A stretch of DNA of 64,000 nucleotides from RGIG5057 sp036653755. Lineage in GTDB: Bacteria; Bacillota; Clostridia; TANB77; CAG-465. The translations under genes were made by a program, and so were the position numbers. This document shows, one piece after another, positions 46,801-54,924 of this stretch. A model generated the notes under the pieces. That model was not told the origin of the DNA. It searched no databases and saw only the letters and a program-made list of their open reading frames with translations. Where the stretch lies: positions 1 through 64,000 of the forward strand of contig JAVVTJ010000001.1 in assembly GCA_036653755.1 (NCBI GenBank). Reading direction: 5' to 3'. Each line of letters begins with the position of its first letter. The stretch's first letter is position 1.

Positions 46801-47443
46801 TTCTAAAATTGTTAAAGAGGCAGATAAGATAAGAAATGAAATTAAATTATTAGGAGATGTAGATATTACATCAGTAGAAGAATATAATAATGTAAAATCT
46901 CGTTATGAATTTATTTTATCTCAGAAAAAAGATTTAGATGAAACTAAACAAAAATTAGAAAATTTAATATCAAATATGACAACTTTAATAAAAGGACAGT
47001 TTTCTAAACAATTTAATATAATAAATGAAAACTTTTCAGAAACATTTAAAGAATTATTTGGTGGTGGAAAAGCTTCACTTTCACTTACAGATGAAAATAA
47101 TATATTAGAATCTGGAATAGAAATTCAGGTGCAACCTCCTGGTAAAAAGCTTCAAAGTATGATGCTACTCTCAGGCGGAGAAAGAGCACTTACTGCTACT
47201 GCGTTATTGTTTGCAATACTTAAAATAAAAGCGCCACCATTTTGTATATTAGATGAAATAGAAGCAGCATTAGATGATATAAATGTACAAAGATTTGCAG
47301 AATATATTAAAAAGTATTCTAATGATACACAATTTATTGTAATAACTCATAGGAAAGGTACTATGGAAGTTGCTAAAACTGTTTATGGTGTAACAATGGA
47401 AGAATATGGTATATCAAAAGTTATATCAATGAAAATGAAATAG
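43886..47443 (+). CDS. smc: Chromosome segregation protein SMC
   Basis: 1185-residue condensin ATPase. Walker A GPNGSGKSN at about residue 32, two long coiled coils (about 170-500 and 670-1010) around a hinge (about 510-660, LGSFAQNIIVETPNDAKSLI), ABC signature LLSGGERALTATALLFA and Walker B PFCILDEIEAALDD near the C-terminus. Organises and segregates the chromosome with ScpA and ScpB, which are not in this window. RBS AAGAGG. Confidence 0.97.
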   Translation: MQLKKIQIQGFKSFAGKTEIDFLEGITTIVGPNGSGKSNIADSVRWVLGEQSAKILRSSKMEDVIFAGTENRKKVGFAEVSIYLDNLDCSLPIEYSEVVVTRRVFRSGESGYLINGTECRLKDVQELFLDTGIGKDGYSIIGQGKIDEILSNKSEERRAIFEEASGIMKYKTRKDEANKKLQNSEINLARVTDILAEIETTIKPLEEKSIKAKHFLNLRDKLKELDVNIFLTSLKENAQMLATLDSRIEIFQNDINLEEKDALAIEAAKLNLKNRQEEITLKIEEAQTKFFEFENNIEKVNSKVLLNKSNIENDTEHITRLENEISGDMQKISALSDEIKVKIEKKESLNLNKLKFENELKEKEICLSDILKTLDEKGSYIENLKLEIEKYGDSIDECNLAITSNEATIQSNNKQLLSITKNSSNYIFEKDKLMMEKEDVTNILNLNNSNLKKIDNDVESNSNVLTDILNSSNSVKKEIDKLNEEIMTMKSKHSYLTNLKNENEGYYKSVKSVLDYVQSSNISNVYSTVIDSINTDEKYEKAIEVALGSFAQNIIVETPNDAKSLIEYLKNNSYGRATFMPLSNMRKIQNESDKLYRNFKGYIAKAIELVRFDKKFEDVIATALNQSIVVDTLDNANEIYSKVKGNVRIITLEGEVISSSGSITGGQTSSKTTGLLGRVEKIKYLVKDIAKKENEKEKLNIGYNEIFVKQNEIEDKLNTLKNSRDNANIEVAKYAEKFENIKKEILKLEETAFKSDDIKNSLNLENTKLTEEINLSRKEINKINEEINSRNIEVEEYFRFNQAKQQNINLLNEDIVNLKISLSSFDESNLSIDEMKEKLELDISNFEEAIDRRNKQKEEYLIEIEKFTEEINLSGKEIAEITTFKQEYLNISEKLKNDKKDCSSKLDILELKMLESVNKIGKIKEEKTKIESRKIKFDIEIESLKNNMWDNYELTISSAKEYAKTLPVIEDTSKIVKEADKIRNEIKLLGDVDITSVEEYNNVKSRYEFILSQKKDLDETKQKLENLISNMTTLIKGQFSKQFNIINENFSETFKELFGGGKASLSLTDENNILESGIEIQVQPPGKKLQSMMLLSGGERALTATALLFAILKIKAPPFCILDEIEAALDDINVQRFAEYIKKYSNDTQFIVITHRKGTMEVAKTVYGVTMEEYGISKVISMKMK

Positions 47444-47454
47444 AGGAGAAAAAC

Positions 47455-48234
47455 ATGAAAGAATTTTTTACAGAAACAGGTGGCATAGGTTTTAATATAT
47501 TTGGTATTTTACATATATCAATTACAATTGTTACAATTATTGGAGCTATTATGTTATTTGTATTTAGAGATAAATTAAAGAGATTTAAAAACAAAAAAAA
47601 TATTAGATATATTATGGCTGCAGTACTTTTTATAAATATGGCAGTATATTATATATCACTTATACTCAGAAATGACTATACTTGGAAAACAGATTTACCA
47701 CTACATTTTTGTTTTATAACGGGATATTTATTTATGTTTATACTTATAACAGGAAATAAAAAATTATATAAAATAATATACTTTTTTACTTTTGTAGGAC
47801 CGATACCTGCAATATTACTTCCTGATTTAACACAGACATATGATAGATTTATATTTTGGCAGTTTATAATAAGCCATCATGTAATGTTACTTACAAGTAT
47901 GTATGTATTAGTAGTATTAGAATATAAAGTTGAAAAAAGTGATATATTTAAAGCATTTATTGCTGGTAATATATTGGCTGCTACTATGGCAATATTTAAT
48001 TCAATATGTGGAACAAATTATATAATGATGGGAGAGCTTCCAGAACATATATATAGAATATTTCCATTTACAGCATATTTACCACCAATAATATGGCTTG
48101 AACTTGCTGGACTTATAGCAGTAAGCATTGCATATATTCCAGTATATATTTTAAATAGAATTAGTGGCAAATTTGATGAATTAGAAGCTACTGATGTCAC
48201 ATTGTTAGATGATGAAATAAATTGTGCGCATTAG
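47455..48234 (+). CDS. YwaF family integral membrane protein
   Basis: 259 residues with about six to seven hydrophobic helices. Shows the TIGR02206/YwaF pattern, with LPLHFCFITGYLFMFILIT and FWQFIISHHVMLLTSMYVL. Function unknown in the family. ATG after GAGGAGAAAAAC, eleven bases downstream of smc. The stop codon TAG (48232-48234) is completed by the first G of a repeat core. Confidence 0.8.
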   Translation: MKEFFTETGGIGFNIFGILHISITIVTIIGAIMLFVFRDKLKRFKNKKNIRYIMAAVLFINMAVYYISLILRNDYTWKTDLPLHFCFITGYLFMFILITGNKKLYKIIYFFTFVGPIPAILLPDLTQTYDRFIFWQFIISHHVMLLTSMYVLVVLEYKVEKSDIFKAFIAGNILAATMAIFNSICGTNYIMMGELPEHIYRIFPFTAYLPPIIWLELAGLIAVSIAYIPVYILNRISGKFDELEATDVTLLDDEINCAH

Positions 48235-48247
48235 GGTTAGCTTTGTA

Positions 48248-48283
48248 AAATCTGTATGGGTTAAATGCCCATACAGATTTTTT
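48248..48283 (+). terminator. Terminator after the YwaF-like gene
   Basis: AAATCTGTATGGG (48248-48260) pairs with CCCATACAGATTT (48268-48280) and runs into T. It immediately follows the repeat core. Confidence 0.9.
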
Positions 48284-48504
48284 GCTACGCAAAGGCGTGA
48301 TAAACGTAATACTTAAAATATAAATTTTAAGAGAAGTAATATAACTTTTTTTAAAATTTGATTAAAATTTTAAAATTGGGCATAATAAACGTAAGTATAA
48401 AATATAAATTTTAAGTAAAATAATATAGCTTCTTTTAATGCTTTTTAAAAGAAACGGGTAAATTATTTAAAATTGAAAATTTGATGTATAAACTACATCC
48501 GGAT

Positions 48505-48618
48505 CAAAATACAAGTATTTATATACTTGAAACCCTGTGGGTTAGCTTTGTGGCAAATTGATTCATGCGTACGGCGTAAGGTGCTATTTTAGCATGCTAA
48601 TTCCAGTACCCCTGGACA
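48505..48618 (-). ncRNA. Putative small structured RNA, copy B
   Basis: On the minus strand: helix 1 TCCAG-GGGTA-CTGGA (48616-48602), helix 2 ATT-AG-CATGC with GCATG-AAT (48601-48592 and 48568-48561), then CACAAAGCTAACCC, a small AACCC/GGGTT hairpin (48543-48531), and CAAGTAT/ATACTTG (48529-48512) followed by TATTTT as terminator. Relative to copy A, helix 1 changes G-C to A-T and helix 2 changes G-C to A-T, both compensatory. The inner AGCAC/GTGCT stem of copy A is not conserved. Confidence 0.68.
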
Positions 48619-48623
48619 TTGAT

Positions 48624-48652
48624 ATTATACTACTTATATTGTTAATATTCAA
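48624..48652 (-). promoter_or_regulatory. SigA-type promoter of small RNA copy B
   Basis: On the minus strand TTGAAT (48652-48647), 17-base spacer, TATAAT (48629-48624), with the conserved ATGTCC start region immediately downstream. Confidence 0.75.
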
Positions 48653-48766
48653 TATGTAGCTTAAAAAACTCATCGACAAATATCGCTAGAAATGCTTATA
48701 GTTTACGTATGAAAATTTATAGCGGCATTTAGCCACTATAAATTTTACAAAGCTAACCCGAAAATA

Positions 48767-48795
48767 TTGACAAACACTTGTTTAAATGGTATAAT
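48767..48795 (+). promoter_or_regulatory. SigA-type promoter of uvrA
   Basis: TTGACA (48767-48772), 17-base spacer, TATAAT (48790-48795). It begins seven bases after the right end of the repeat element. Confidence 0.85.
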
Positions 48796-48834
48796 TATTC
48801 GTATTAAAAACATGCTATATTTATGGAGGATAAT

Positions 48835-51669
48835 ATGTTAGATAAAATAGTTATAAAAGGTGCTAAAGAACATAATTTAAAAAATATAAGTTTAGAAATT
48901 CCAAGAGATAAATTAATTGTATTTACTGGTTTGTCTGGTAGTGGTAAAACATCTCTTGCTTTTGATACAATATATGCAGAAGGTCAAAGAAGATATGTAG
49001 AGTCTTTGTCTGCTTATGCAAGGCAATTTTTAGGTATAATGGAAAAACCAGATGTTGAATATATAGAAGGTTTATCTCCTGCTATTTCAATTGATCAAAA
49101 AACTACATCTAAAAATCCACGTTCTACGGTTGGAACTATTACAGAAATATATGACTATTTGCGCTTGTTATATGCAAGAGTTGGTATTCCTTATTGTCCT
49201 ATATGTGGCAAAAAAATACGTAAACAAACAGTTGATGAAATAGTTGAACAAATTATGGAATTTCCTATTGGCAAGAAGTTATTTATAATGGCTCCTGTAA
49301 TTCGTGGCAAAAAAGGAGAACATACTAAATTATTAGAAACAGCTATTAAAGATGGTTTTGTAAGAGCAAGAGTAGATGGTGAAATAATTGATTTAGCGGA
49401 AGAACTACCTAAAATAGAGAAAAATGATAAACATAATATTGAAATAATAGTAGATAGATTAGTTGTGGGAGAAGGCATTAGGCAAAGACTTACAGAATCT
49501 GTTGAACTTGCACTATCACAGGCAAATAATTTAGTTATGATATCTACACCAGAGCGTGAAGATTATATATTTAGTCAAAATTATGCATGTCCTGATTGTG
49601 GAATTAGTATTGATGAATTAAATCCAAGAATGTTTTCTTTTAATAGTCCATTTGGTGCATGTCCTGATTGTACTGGTTTAGGAGAATTATTAAAAATAGA
49701 CATAGAAAAGATTATGCCAAATAAAGAAAAAAAATTAAACGATTATGGTGCAATTCAAGGCTGGTCGGGTGGTGGTAGTATTATTGATACTATTAGTGGT
49801 ATGTATATTAAAGGATTGTGTGAGCATTATAAAATAAAACCTACTACTAAACTTAAAGATCTTCCAGAAGATTTTATGCAAATTTTGTTATATGGCAGTA
49901 AAGGTGAAAAAATTAAATTTCAGCATATTACAAAAACATTAGTAAGAGATTTTGAAGCTGAATTTGAAGGTGTTGTAAATACTCTTGAAAGAAGATTTAC
50001 TCAAACTTCTTCGCAAGGTATGAAAACATATTATGAACAGTTTATGTCAACAACTTTGTGCCCTACATGTAAAGGAGCAAGGTTAAAAAAAGAAATGTTA
50101 TCAGTCAAAATAGGAACATTAAATATACATGAATTATGTAATAAAAATATTTTAGCTATAAAAGATTATGTAAATGATATATATGAAAATAAAATGAGTG
50201 AAAAAAATAAAATGATAGCAGAGCAAATTGTTAAAGAATTAAATAGTAGGTTACAATTTTTAATAGATGTAGGTCTTAATTATTTAACATTATCTAGAAG
50301 TTCTGGAACTTTAAGTGGAGGAGAAGCTCAGCGTATAAGACTTGCAACTCAAATAGGTTCAGGGCTTACAGGAGTTTTATATATATTAGATGAGCCAAGT
50401 ATTGGACTTCATCAAAAAGATAATGCAAAACTTCTAGCTTCACTTAAAAAAATGAGAGATTTAGGTAATACTTTAATAGTAGTAGAACATGACGAAGATA
50501 CTATGAATGAATCAGATTATATAGTAGATATAGGTCCTGGCGCTGGCGTTCATGGTGGAAATGTTGTATTTGCAGGTACAGTAGAAGATATGAAAAAAGA
50601 CGAAAATTCTTTAACTGGTAAATATTTAAGTGGCAGAATTAAAATTGAAGTTCCTAAAAAAAGAAGAAAAATAGAAAATGGATATATTGAAATAAAAGGT
50701 GCTAGAGAGCATAACTTAAAAAATATAAACGTTAAATTTCCAGTAGGTGTATTTACATGTGTAACAGGAGTATCTGGAAGTGGTAAATCTACTTTGGTAA
50801 ATGAAATATTATCTAAGGCAATTTCAAAAGAGTTAAATGGAGCAAGAGCAAAACCTGGACTTCATACTAAAATAACTGGAATGGAAAAAATAGATAAAAT
50901 TATAAATATAGATCAATCTCCAATAGGTAGAACTCCTCGTTCTAATCCTGCAACATATACGGGAATGTTTGACCCAATACGTGATTTATTTGCAGCAACA
51001 GCAGATAGTAAAATGAGAGGATATTCAAAAGGAAGATTTAGTTTTAATATTCCTGGTGGTAGATGTGAAGCTTGTAATGGTGATGGAATAATAAAAATAG
51101 AAATGCATTTTTTACCTGATGTATATATTCCTTGTGAAGTTTGCAGAGGTCATAGATATTCAAAAGAAACATTAGAAGTTAAATATAAAGGAAAAAACAT
51201 AAGTGAAATTTTAGATATGACTATTGAAGAAGCATTAGAGTTTTTTAAAAATATTCCTACAATAAAAAATAAAGTACAAACTTTATTTGATGTAGGTTTA
51301 GGGTATATAAAACTTGGTCAACCTTCGACAACTTTAAGTGGAGGAGAAGCTCAGCGTATAAAACTTGCAACTGAATTATCTAAAAGAGCAACAGGTAAAA
51401 CGTTATATATACTAGATGAACCAACAACAGGACTTCATATGGCAGATGTACATAATTTAATTCATATTATAAATAGATTAACAGATAGTGGTAATACCGT
51501 TATTATAATAGAACATAATTTAGATATAATAAAGTCTGCTGATTATATAATTGATTTAGGTCCAGATGGTGGAGATATGGGTGGAAGTTTAGTAGTCTCA
51601 GGTACGCCAGAGATAGTAGCAAAATGTAAAGAAAGTTATACAGGAGAGTTTTTGAAAAAATTGCTTTAG
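48835..51669 (+). CDS. uvrA: Excinuclease ABC subunit A
   Basis: 944-residue damage sensor of nucleotide excision repair. Two ABC modules: Walker A GLSGSGKTS and GVSGSGKST, signatures SGTLSGGEAQRIRLATQIGS and TTLSGGEAQRIKLA, Walker B YILDEPSIGLH and YILDEPTTGLH. Zinc motifs CPICGKKI, CPDCG..CPDC and CEACNGDG..CEVC. ATG 48835 is chosen because GGAGG lies six bases upstream; ATG 48823 overlaps that site. Stop TAG is shared with a repeat core. Confidence 0.97.
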   Translation: MLDKIVIKGAKEHNLKNISLEIPRDKLIVFTGLSGSGKTSLAFDTIYAEGQRRYVESLSAYARQFLGIMEKPDVEYIEGLSPAISIDQKTTSKNPRSTVGTITEIYDYLRLLYARVGIPYCPICGKKIRKQTVDEIVEQIMEFPIGKKLFIMAPVIRGKKGEHTKLLETAIKDGFVRARVDGEIIDLAEELPKIEKNDKHNIEIIVDRLVVGEGIRQRLTESVELALSQANNLVMISTPEREDYIFSQNYACPDCGISIDELNPRMFSFNSPFGACPDCTGLGELLKIDIEKIMPNKEKKLNDYGAIQGWSGGGSIIDTISGMYIKGLCEHYKIKPTTKLKDLPEDFMQILLYGSKGEKIKFQHITKTLVRDFEAEFEGVVNTLERRFTQTSSQGMKTYYEQFMSTTLCPTCKGARLKKEMLSVKIGTLNIHELCNKNILAIKDYVNDIYENKMSEKNKMIAEQIVKELNSRLQFLIDVGLNYLTLSRSSGTLSGGEAQRIRLATQIGSGLTGVLYILDEPSIGLHQKDNAKLLASLKKMRDLGNTLIVVEHDEDTMNESDYIVDIGPGAGVHGGNVVFAGTVEDMKKDENSLTGKYLSGRIKIEVPKKRRKIENGYIEIKGAREHNLKNINVKFPVGVFTCVTGVSGSGKSTLVNEILSKAISKELNGARAKPGLHTKITGMEKIDKIINIDQSPIGRTPRSNPATYTGMFDPIRDLFAATADSKMRGYSKGRFSFNIPGGRCEACNGDGIIKIEMHFLPDVYIPCEVCRGHRYSKETLEVKYKGKNISEILDMTIEEALEFFKNIPTIKNKVQTLFDVGLGYIKLGQPSTTLSGGEAQRIKLATELSKRATGKTLYILDEPTTGLHMADVHNLIHIINRLTDSGNTVIIIEHNLDIIKSADYIIDLGPDGGDMGGSLVVSGTPEIVAKCKESYTGEFLKKLL

Positions 51670-51720
51670 GGTTAGCTTTGTAAAAAAAGAAAAGCCAAAA
51701 TTTTGGCTTTTCTTTTTTTT
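51669..51720 (+). terminator. Repeat core plus terminator after uvrA
   Basis: GGGTTAGCTTTGTAAAA (51669-51685) leads straight into AGAAAAGCC-AAAATTTT-GGCTTTTCT and a run of T. Same order (stop codon, core, hairpin) as after the YwaF-like and SleB-like genes. Confidence 0.9.
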
Positions 51721-52290
51721 ATCCTCGTCTTTTCTTAGTTTTTAGATCATATCTTAAAACATAAGCAAAGAAGTTTTCATTGTTTAAATCTTTGTAGTGT
51801 TCAAGTAAATCTGTAAAAAACTTAATTTGTTCATTTAAATCAGCAACATAGTTTTCAATATTAAAATTTTTATTTAAAAAACTTACGCCATTTTTTTCAT
51901 GTTTAACATTCTAGATTCAGATTTAAGAGGTGTTATTTTACATTTTGCTGTGAGCTTTTTGTAAGTTTTAAATTCATATGTAAATATAACACATCTTTAG
52001 TTTTTGTATCAAATTCATTTGTAACAATTAATTCAATAAAAGTTCTAATTTCAGCAATGGATTGATATATTTCTTCGTTTGTAATAAGCGAAGAATAGTG
52101 CTGAATAATTGACATAATAGCATATGGTATGCCTTTGCCAGTGTCATAAATTGCTTATATAACTTCTGGCATTTTACAACAGATTGTTTCAATTCGGCGA
52201 TTATTTTTTTCTTTTTTTCTTCCTCACTACTTTTATTTTCTGTAGAATAATTAAAAAGAATTTCTACTTATGCCAAATTTAGCATAAATT
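51720..52290 (-). pseudogene. Decayed helical protein gene
   Basis: On the minus strand the remnants lie in different frames: VEILFNYSTENKSSEEEKKK...ELKQSVVKCQKLYKQFM (about 52265-52150), ATG 52115 MSIIQHYSSLITNEEIYQSI through LYLHMNLKL, and GVSFLNKNFNIENYVADL...FFAYVLRYDLKTKKRRG ending at 51720. GGAGGG precedes an ATG near 52289. Several frame changes and stops separate the pieces and none falls at a CGG. I do not recognise the family. A useful contrast with the CGG genes: this one really is broken. Confidence 0.65.
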
Positions 52291-52400
52291 TCCCTCCAAA
52301 AATATTGCATTTTGTAAAAAGTATAAACTAACTACATATATTATACTTGCCAAATTTATGCTATTATACTAGTAAATCGACTATATTTTAATAATTAATC

Positions 52401-52429
52401 TTGCAAGAGTAATAGATATATGTTATAAT
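52401..52429 (+). promoter_or_regulatory. SigA-type promoter of ruvB
   Basis: TTGCAA (52401-52406), 17-base spacer, TATAAT (52424-52429). Confidence 0.65.
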
Positions 52430-52456
52430 ATTAATATTGATATGGAGGTAAAAGTA

Positions 52457-53464
52457 TTGATTGAAGATAGAGTTATATCAGCAGATATTGAAGAAGATGA
52501 TGAAAAACAGTTAGAAGTTTCACTTAGACCTCGTAATTTTGATGAATATATAGGGCAAGAAAAAGTAAAAGAAAATTTAAAAGTATATATAGATGCTGCA
52601 AAAGCTAGAAATGAACCATTAGATCATACATTGTTATATGGACCTCCTGGACTTGGAAAAACAACTCTTGCTAGTATTATAGCTTCAGAGATGGGTGTTA
52701 ATATAAAAGTTACGTCAGGACCTGCAATATCAAAATCAGGGGATTTAGCTGCAATACTTACAAATCTGCAAGAAAATGATTTGCTTTTTATAGATGAAAT
52801 ACATAGATTAAATAAAACAATAGAAGAAGTGCTATATCCTGCACTTGAAGATTATAGTTTAGACATAATGATAGGAAAAGGACCTTCTGCTCGTAGTATA
52901 AGATTAGATTTACCTAAATTTACATTAGTTGGAGCTACAACAAAAGCTGGAAGTTTATCTTCTCCACTACGTGATAGATTTGGTATAATACATAGACTAG
53001 AGTTATATACAACAAATGAACTTGCAAGTATTATAAATAGAAGTGCTAGTATATTAAATATGCAAATAAGTAAAGAGGCAGCTTTAGAAATTGGTTCTAG
53101 ATGTAGAGGAACACCTAGAATTGCAAATAGATTATTAAAAAGAGTTAGAGATTATGCACAAGTTCAAGGTAGCACTGTTATAGATTATAACATAACTAAA
53201 AGTTCATTAGATAGATTAGAAATAGATGAACTTGGATTAGATCAAATAGATAGAGAAATGCTTCGCACTATAATAACAAAATTTAGTGGTGGACCAGTTG
53301 GAATAGAAACATTAGCTGCTGCTGTTGGTGAAGATAAAGATACAATTGAAGATGTATATGAACCATATTTAATGCAAATAGGATATTTAGCAAGAACGCC
53401 AAGAGGAAGAATAGCTACAAATTTAGCATATGAACATTTAGGATTGGAGATAAAAAATGTGTAA
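52457..53464 (+). CDS. ruvB: Holliday junction branch migration ATPase RuvB
   Basis: About 335 residues. AAA+ motor: Walker A GPPGLGKTT, Walker B LLFIDEIHR, sensor 1 GATTKAGSLSSPLRDRFG, and the C-terminal winged helix (RTPRGRIATNLAYEHL). TTG 52457 is preferred because ATGGAGGTAAAAGTA provides the Shine-Dalgarno; the ATG at 52442 lies inside it. No ruvA is adjacent. Its stop overlaps queH by eight bases. Confidence 0.95.
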   Translation: MIEDRVISADIEEDDEKQLEVSLRPRNFDEYIGQEKVKENLKVYIDAAKARNEPLDHTLLYGPPGLGKTTLASIIASEMGVNIKVTSGPAISKSGDLAAILTNLQENDLLFIDEIHRLNKTIEEVLYPALEDYSLDIMIGKGPSARSIRLDLPKFTLVGATTKAGSLSSPLRDRFGIIHRLELYTTNELASIINRSASILNMQISKEAALEIGSRCRGTPRIANRLLKRVRDYAQVQGSTVIDYNITKSSLDRLEIDELGLDQIDREMLRTIITKFSGGPVGIETLAAAVGEDKDTIEDVYEPYLMQIGYLARTPRGRIATNLAYEHLGLEIKNV

Positions 53465-54020
53465 GTTATTAGTGCATACATGTTGTGCACCTTGTTTTGT
53501 ATATATACATGAAGATTTAGTAAATTTAAGAGAAGTATTTAATAAAGATATTAATTTAGATATAACAAGTTTATGGTATAATCCTAATATTCAACCTAAG
53601 TTTGAATATGAAAGAAGAAAACAAACTTTAATTGATTATTGCAGAAATGTTAATTGTAAACTTGATATTATTGAAGAATATAATTTAAAAAACTTTGTAG
53701 AAAATAGTATAAATTTAGATGGTTATTCTTGTAGATGTGAATATTGTTATACTAAAAGATTAGAAAAAACATTTAAATATGCTAAAGAAAATAATTTTGA
53801 TATGGTTATGACAACTTTAAGTATAAGTCCATACCAAAATCAAGATTTAATTAAAAAAGTAGGATTTAATTTAGAAAAAAAATATGGTATAAAGTATATT
53901 CATTTAGACTATACAAAAAAATTTAGAGAAGGACAAAATATGGCCAGAGAACTTGGATTATATAGACAAAAATATTGTGGTTGTGTTTTTTCAATAGACG
54001 AAGGAAAGTGGGAATATTAA
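53457..54020 (+). CDS. queH: Epoxyqueuosine reductase QueH
   Basis: 187 residues. Reduces epoxyqueuosine to queuosine in tRNA, the last pathway step, as the non-homologous alternative to QueG. Cys motifs match the DUF208/QueH family: HTCCAPC near the N-terminus, CRCEYC in the middle and QKYCGC near the C-terminus. It overlaps ruvB and precedes an unknown gene by three bases. Functionally linked with tgt at 15 kb. Confidence 0.9.
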   Translation: MCKLLVHTCCAPCFVYIHEDLVNLREVFNKDINLDITSLWYNPNIQPKFEYERRKQTLIDYCRNVNCKLDIIEEYNLKNFVENSINLDGYSCRCEYCYTKRLEKTFKYAKENNFDMVMTTLSISPYQNQDLIKKVGFNLEKKYGIKYIHLDYTKKFREGQNMARELGLYRQKYCGCVFSIDEGKWEY

Positions 54021-54023
54021 AAT

Positions 54024-54911
54024 ATGAATGGTAAATATTCAAAATCAAAATTAATCGGTAGAAAATGGTTTGTTTTTTTTATAACAATTCTTGCTATGTT
54101 ACTCATATTAAGTATAGCATTTATTGTATATATACATGTTAAGAATGTTATAACCTATGAAAAAATAAATAGTAGTAGCTTAGTTACTGATAATATTGCT
54201 GCATCATCGACGCCAATTGTTGTAAATAATATAATTGTAGGTGCAGTATATGACAAAAAATGGGTTAGTACAGAAAGATATTTTTTCAAAAGTACTAATA
54301 AAGAAAAATTTGATGTTGATGTTTTTAATAAAGATGGAAAAGCAGGAAGCTTTAAATTAAATGAAATTCAAAAAAATAATGAGCAAGCTACTGCATATAC
54401 TAGTACAACAAGAATAAATCATGTTGATGAATATTATGCTATAAAGACGGGAAGTAGTTTTGTAAAAATGAGTTTATTAGAATTAAATAATGAGACTAAT
54501 AATAAATATATAAACTATGTTAAAGAGGCATTAGGTATGTATAATATGTTAAATGGAACTGTTAAAATAAAAGAAATATATGAGACATATTTAACGCCAG
54601 GAAAAGTATCTTATGTTATAACAGCTACTAATAATTCTAACTCAAATGGAGGTGTATATAGCGCAGTAATATTTGTAGATAATGATGATAAAGTGTCACT
54701 AGTAAAGTACAATTTTTTAAAAGATGTAAATAATTCATCGGATTTTAATATTTATTCTGTTAAATTTATTGCAGATTTAAATGATGATGGTGTATCTGAG
54801 ATAATACTTCAAGAAACAAAAGAATTTGATACTAAATATTCAATTATGGAATATAACAAAGGTAAGTTTTATGAAGTTTTATCTGCAAAATTAAGTAATA
54901 AAATAATTTAG
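54024..54911 (+). CDS. Hypothetical membrane-anchored protein
   Basis: 295 residues. Basic N-terminus, one transmembrane helix at about 16-38, then an extracellular domain. A Ca-binding-like DLNDDGVSEIIL stretch (about residue 250) resembles FG-GAP/VCBS-type loops and is followed by a beta-rich end. No lipobox. Sits between queH and thrS with tight spacing (3 and 13 bases), so co-transcribed. No function can be assigned. Confidence 0.72.
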   Translation: MNGKYSKSKLIGRKWFVFFITILAMLLILSIAFIVYIHVKNVITYEKINSSSLVTDNIAASSTPIVVNNIIVGAVYDKKWVSTERYFFKSTNKEKFDVDVFNKDGKAGSFKLNEIQKNNEQATAYTSTTRINHVDEYYAIKTGSSFVKMSLLELNNETNNKYINYVKEALGMYNMLNGTVKIKEIYETYLTPGKVSYVITATNNSNSNGGVYSAVIFVDNDDKVSLVKYNFLKDVNNSSDFNIYSVKFIADLNDDGVSEIILQETKEFDTKYSIMEYNKGKFYEVLSAKLSNKII

Positions 54912-54924
54912 GAGGAAAATAATT

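Larger units (their letters stand above)
48234..48759. repeat. 526-base repeat-bounded intergenic element (GGGTTAGC type)
   Basis: Starts with GGGTTAGCTTTGTAAAA (48234-48250) and ends with its inverse at 48743-48759. Directly inside the right end is a long stem, AAAATTTATAG... with CTATAAATTTT (about 48712-48747). A third core copy, GGGTTAGCTTTGTG, is at 48539-48552. It contains a terminator at the left and a small RNA gene on the minus strand, and no ORF. It may be a non-autonomous mobile element; no transposase gene is present. Confidence 0.7.

Noticed and set aside
54912..54924. T-box leader for thrS
   Set aside because: Only 13 bases separate thrS from the preceding gene.
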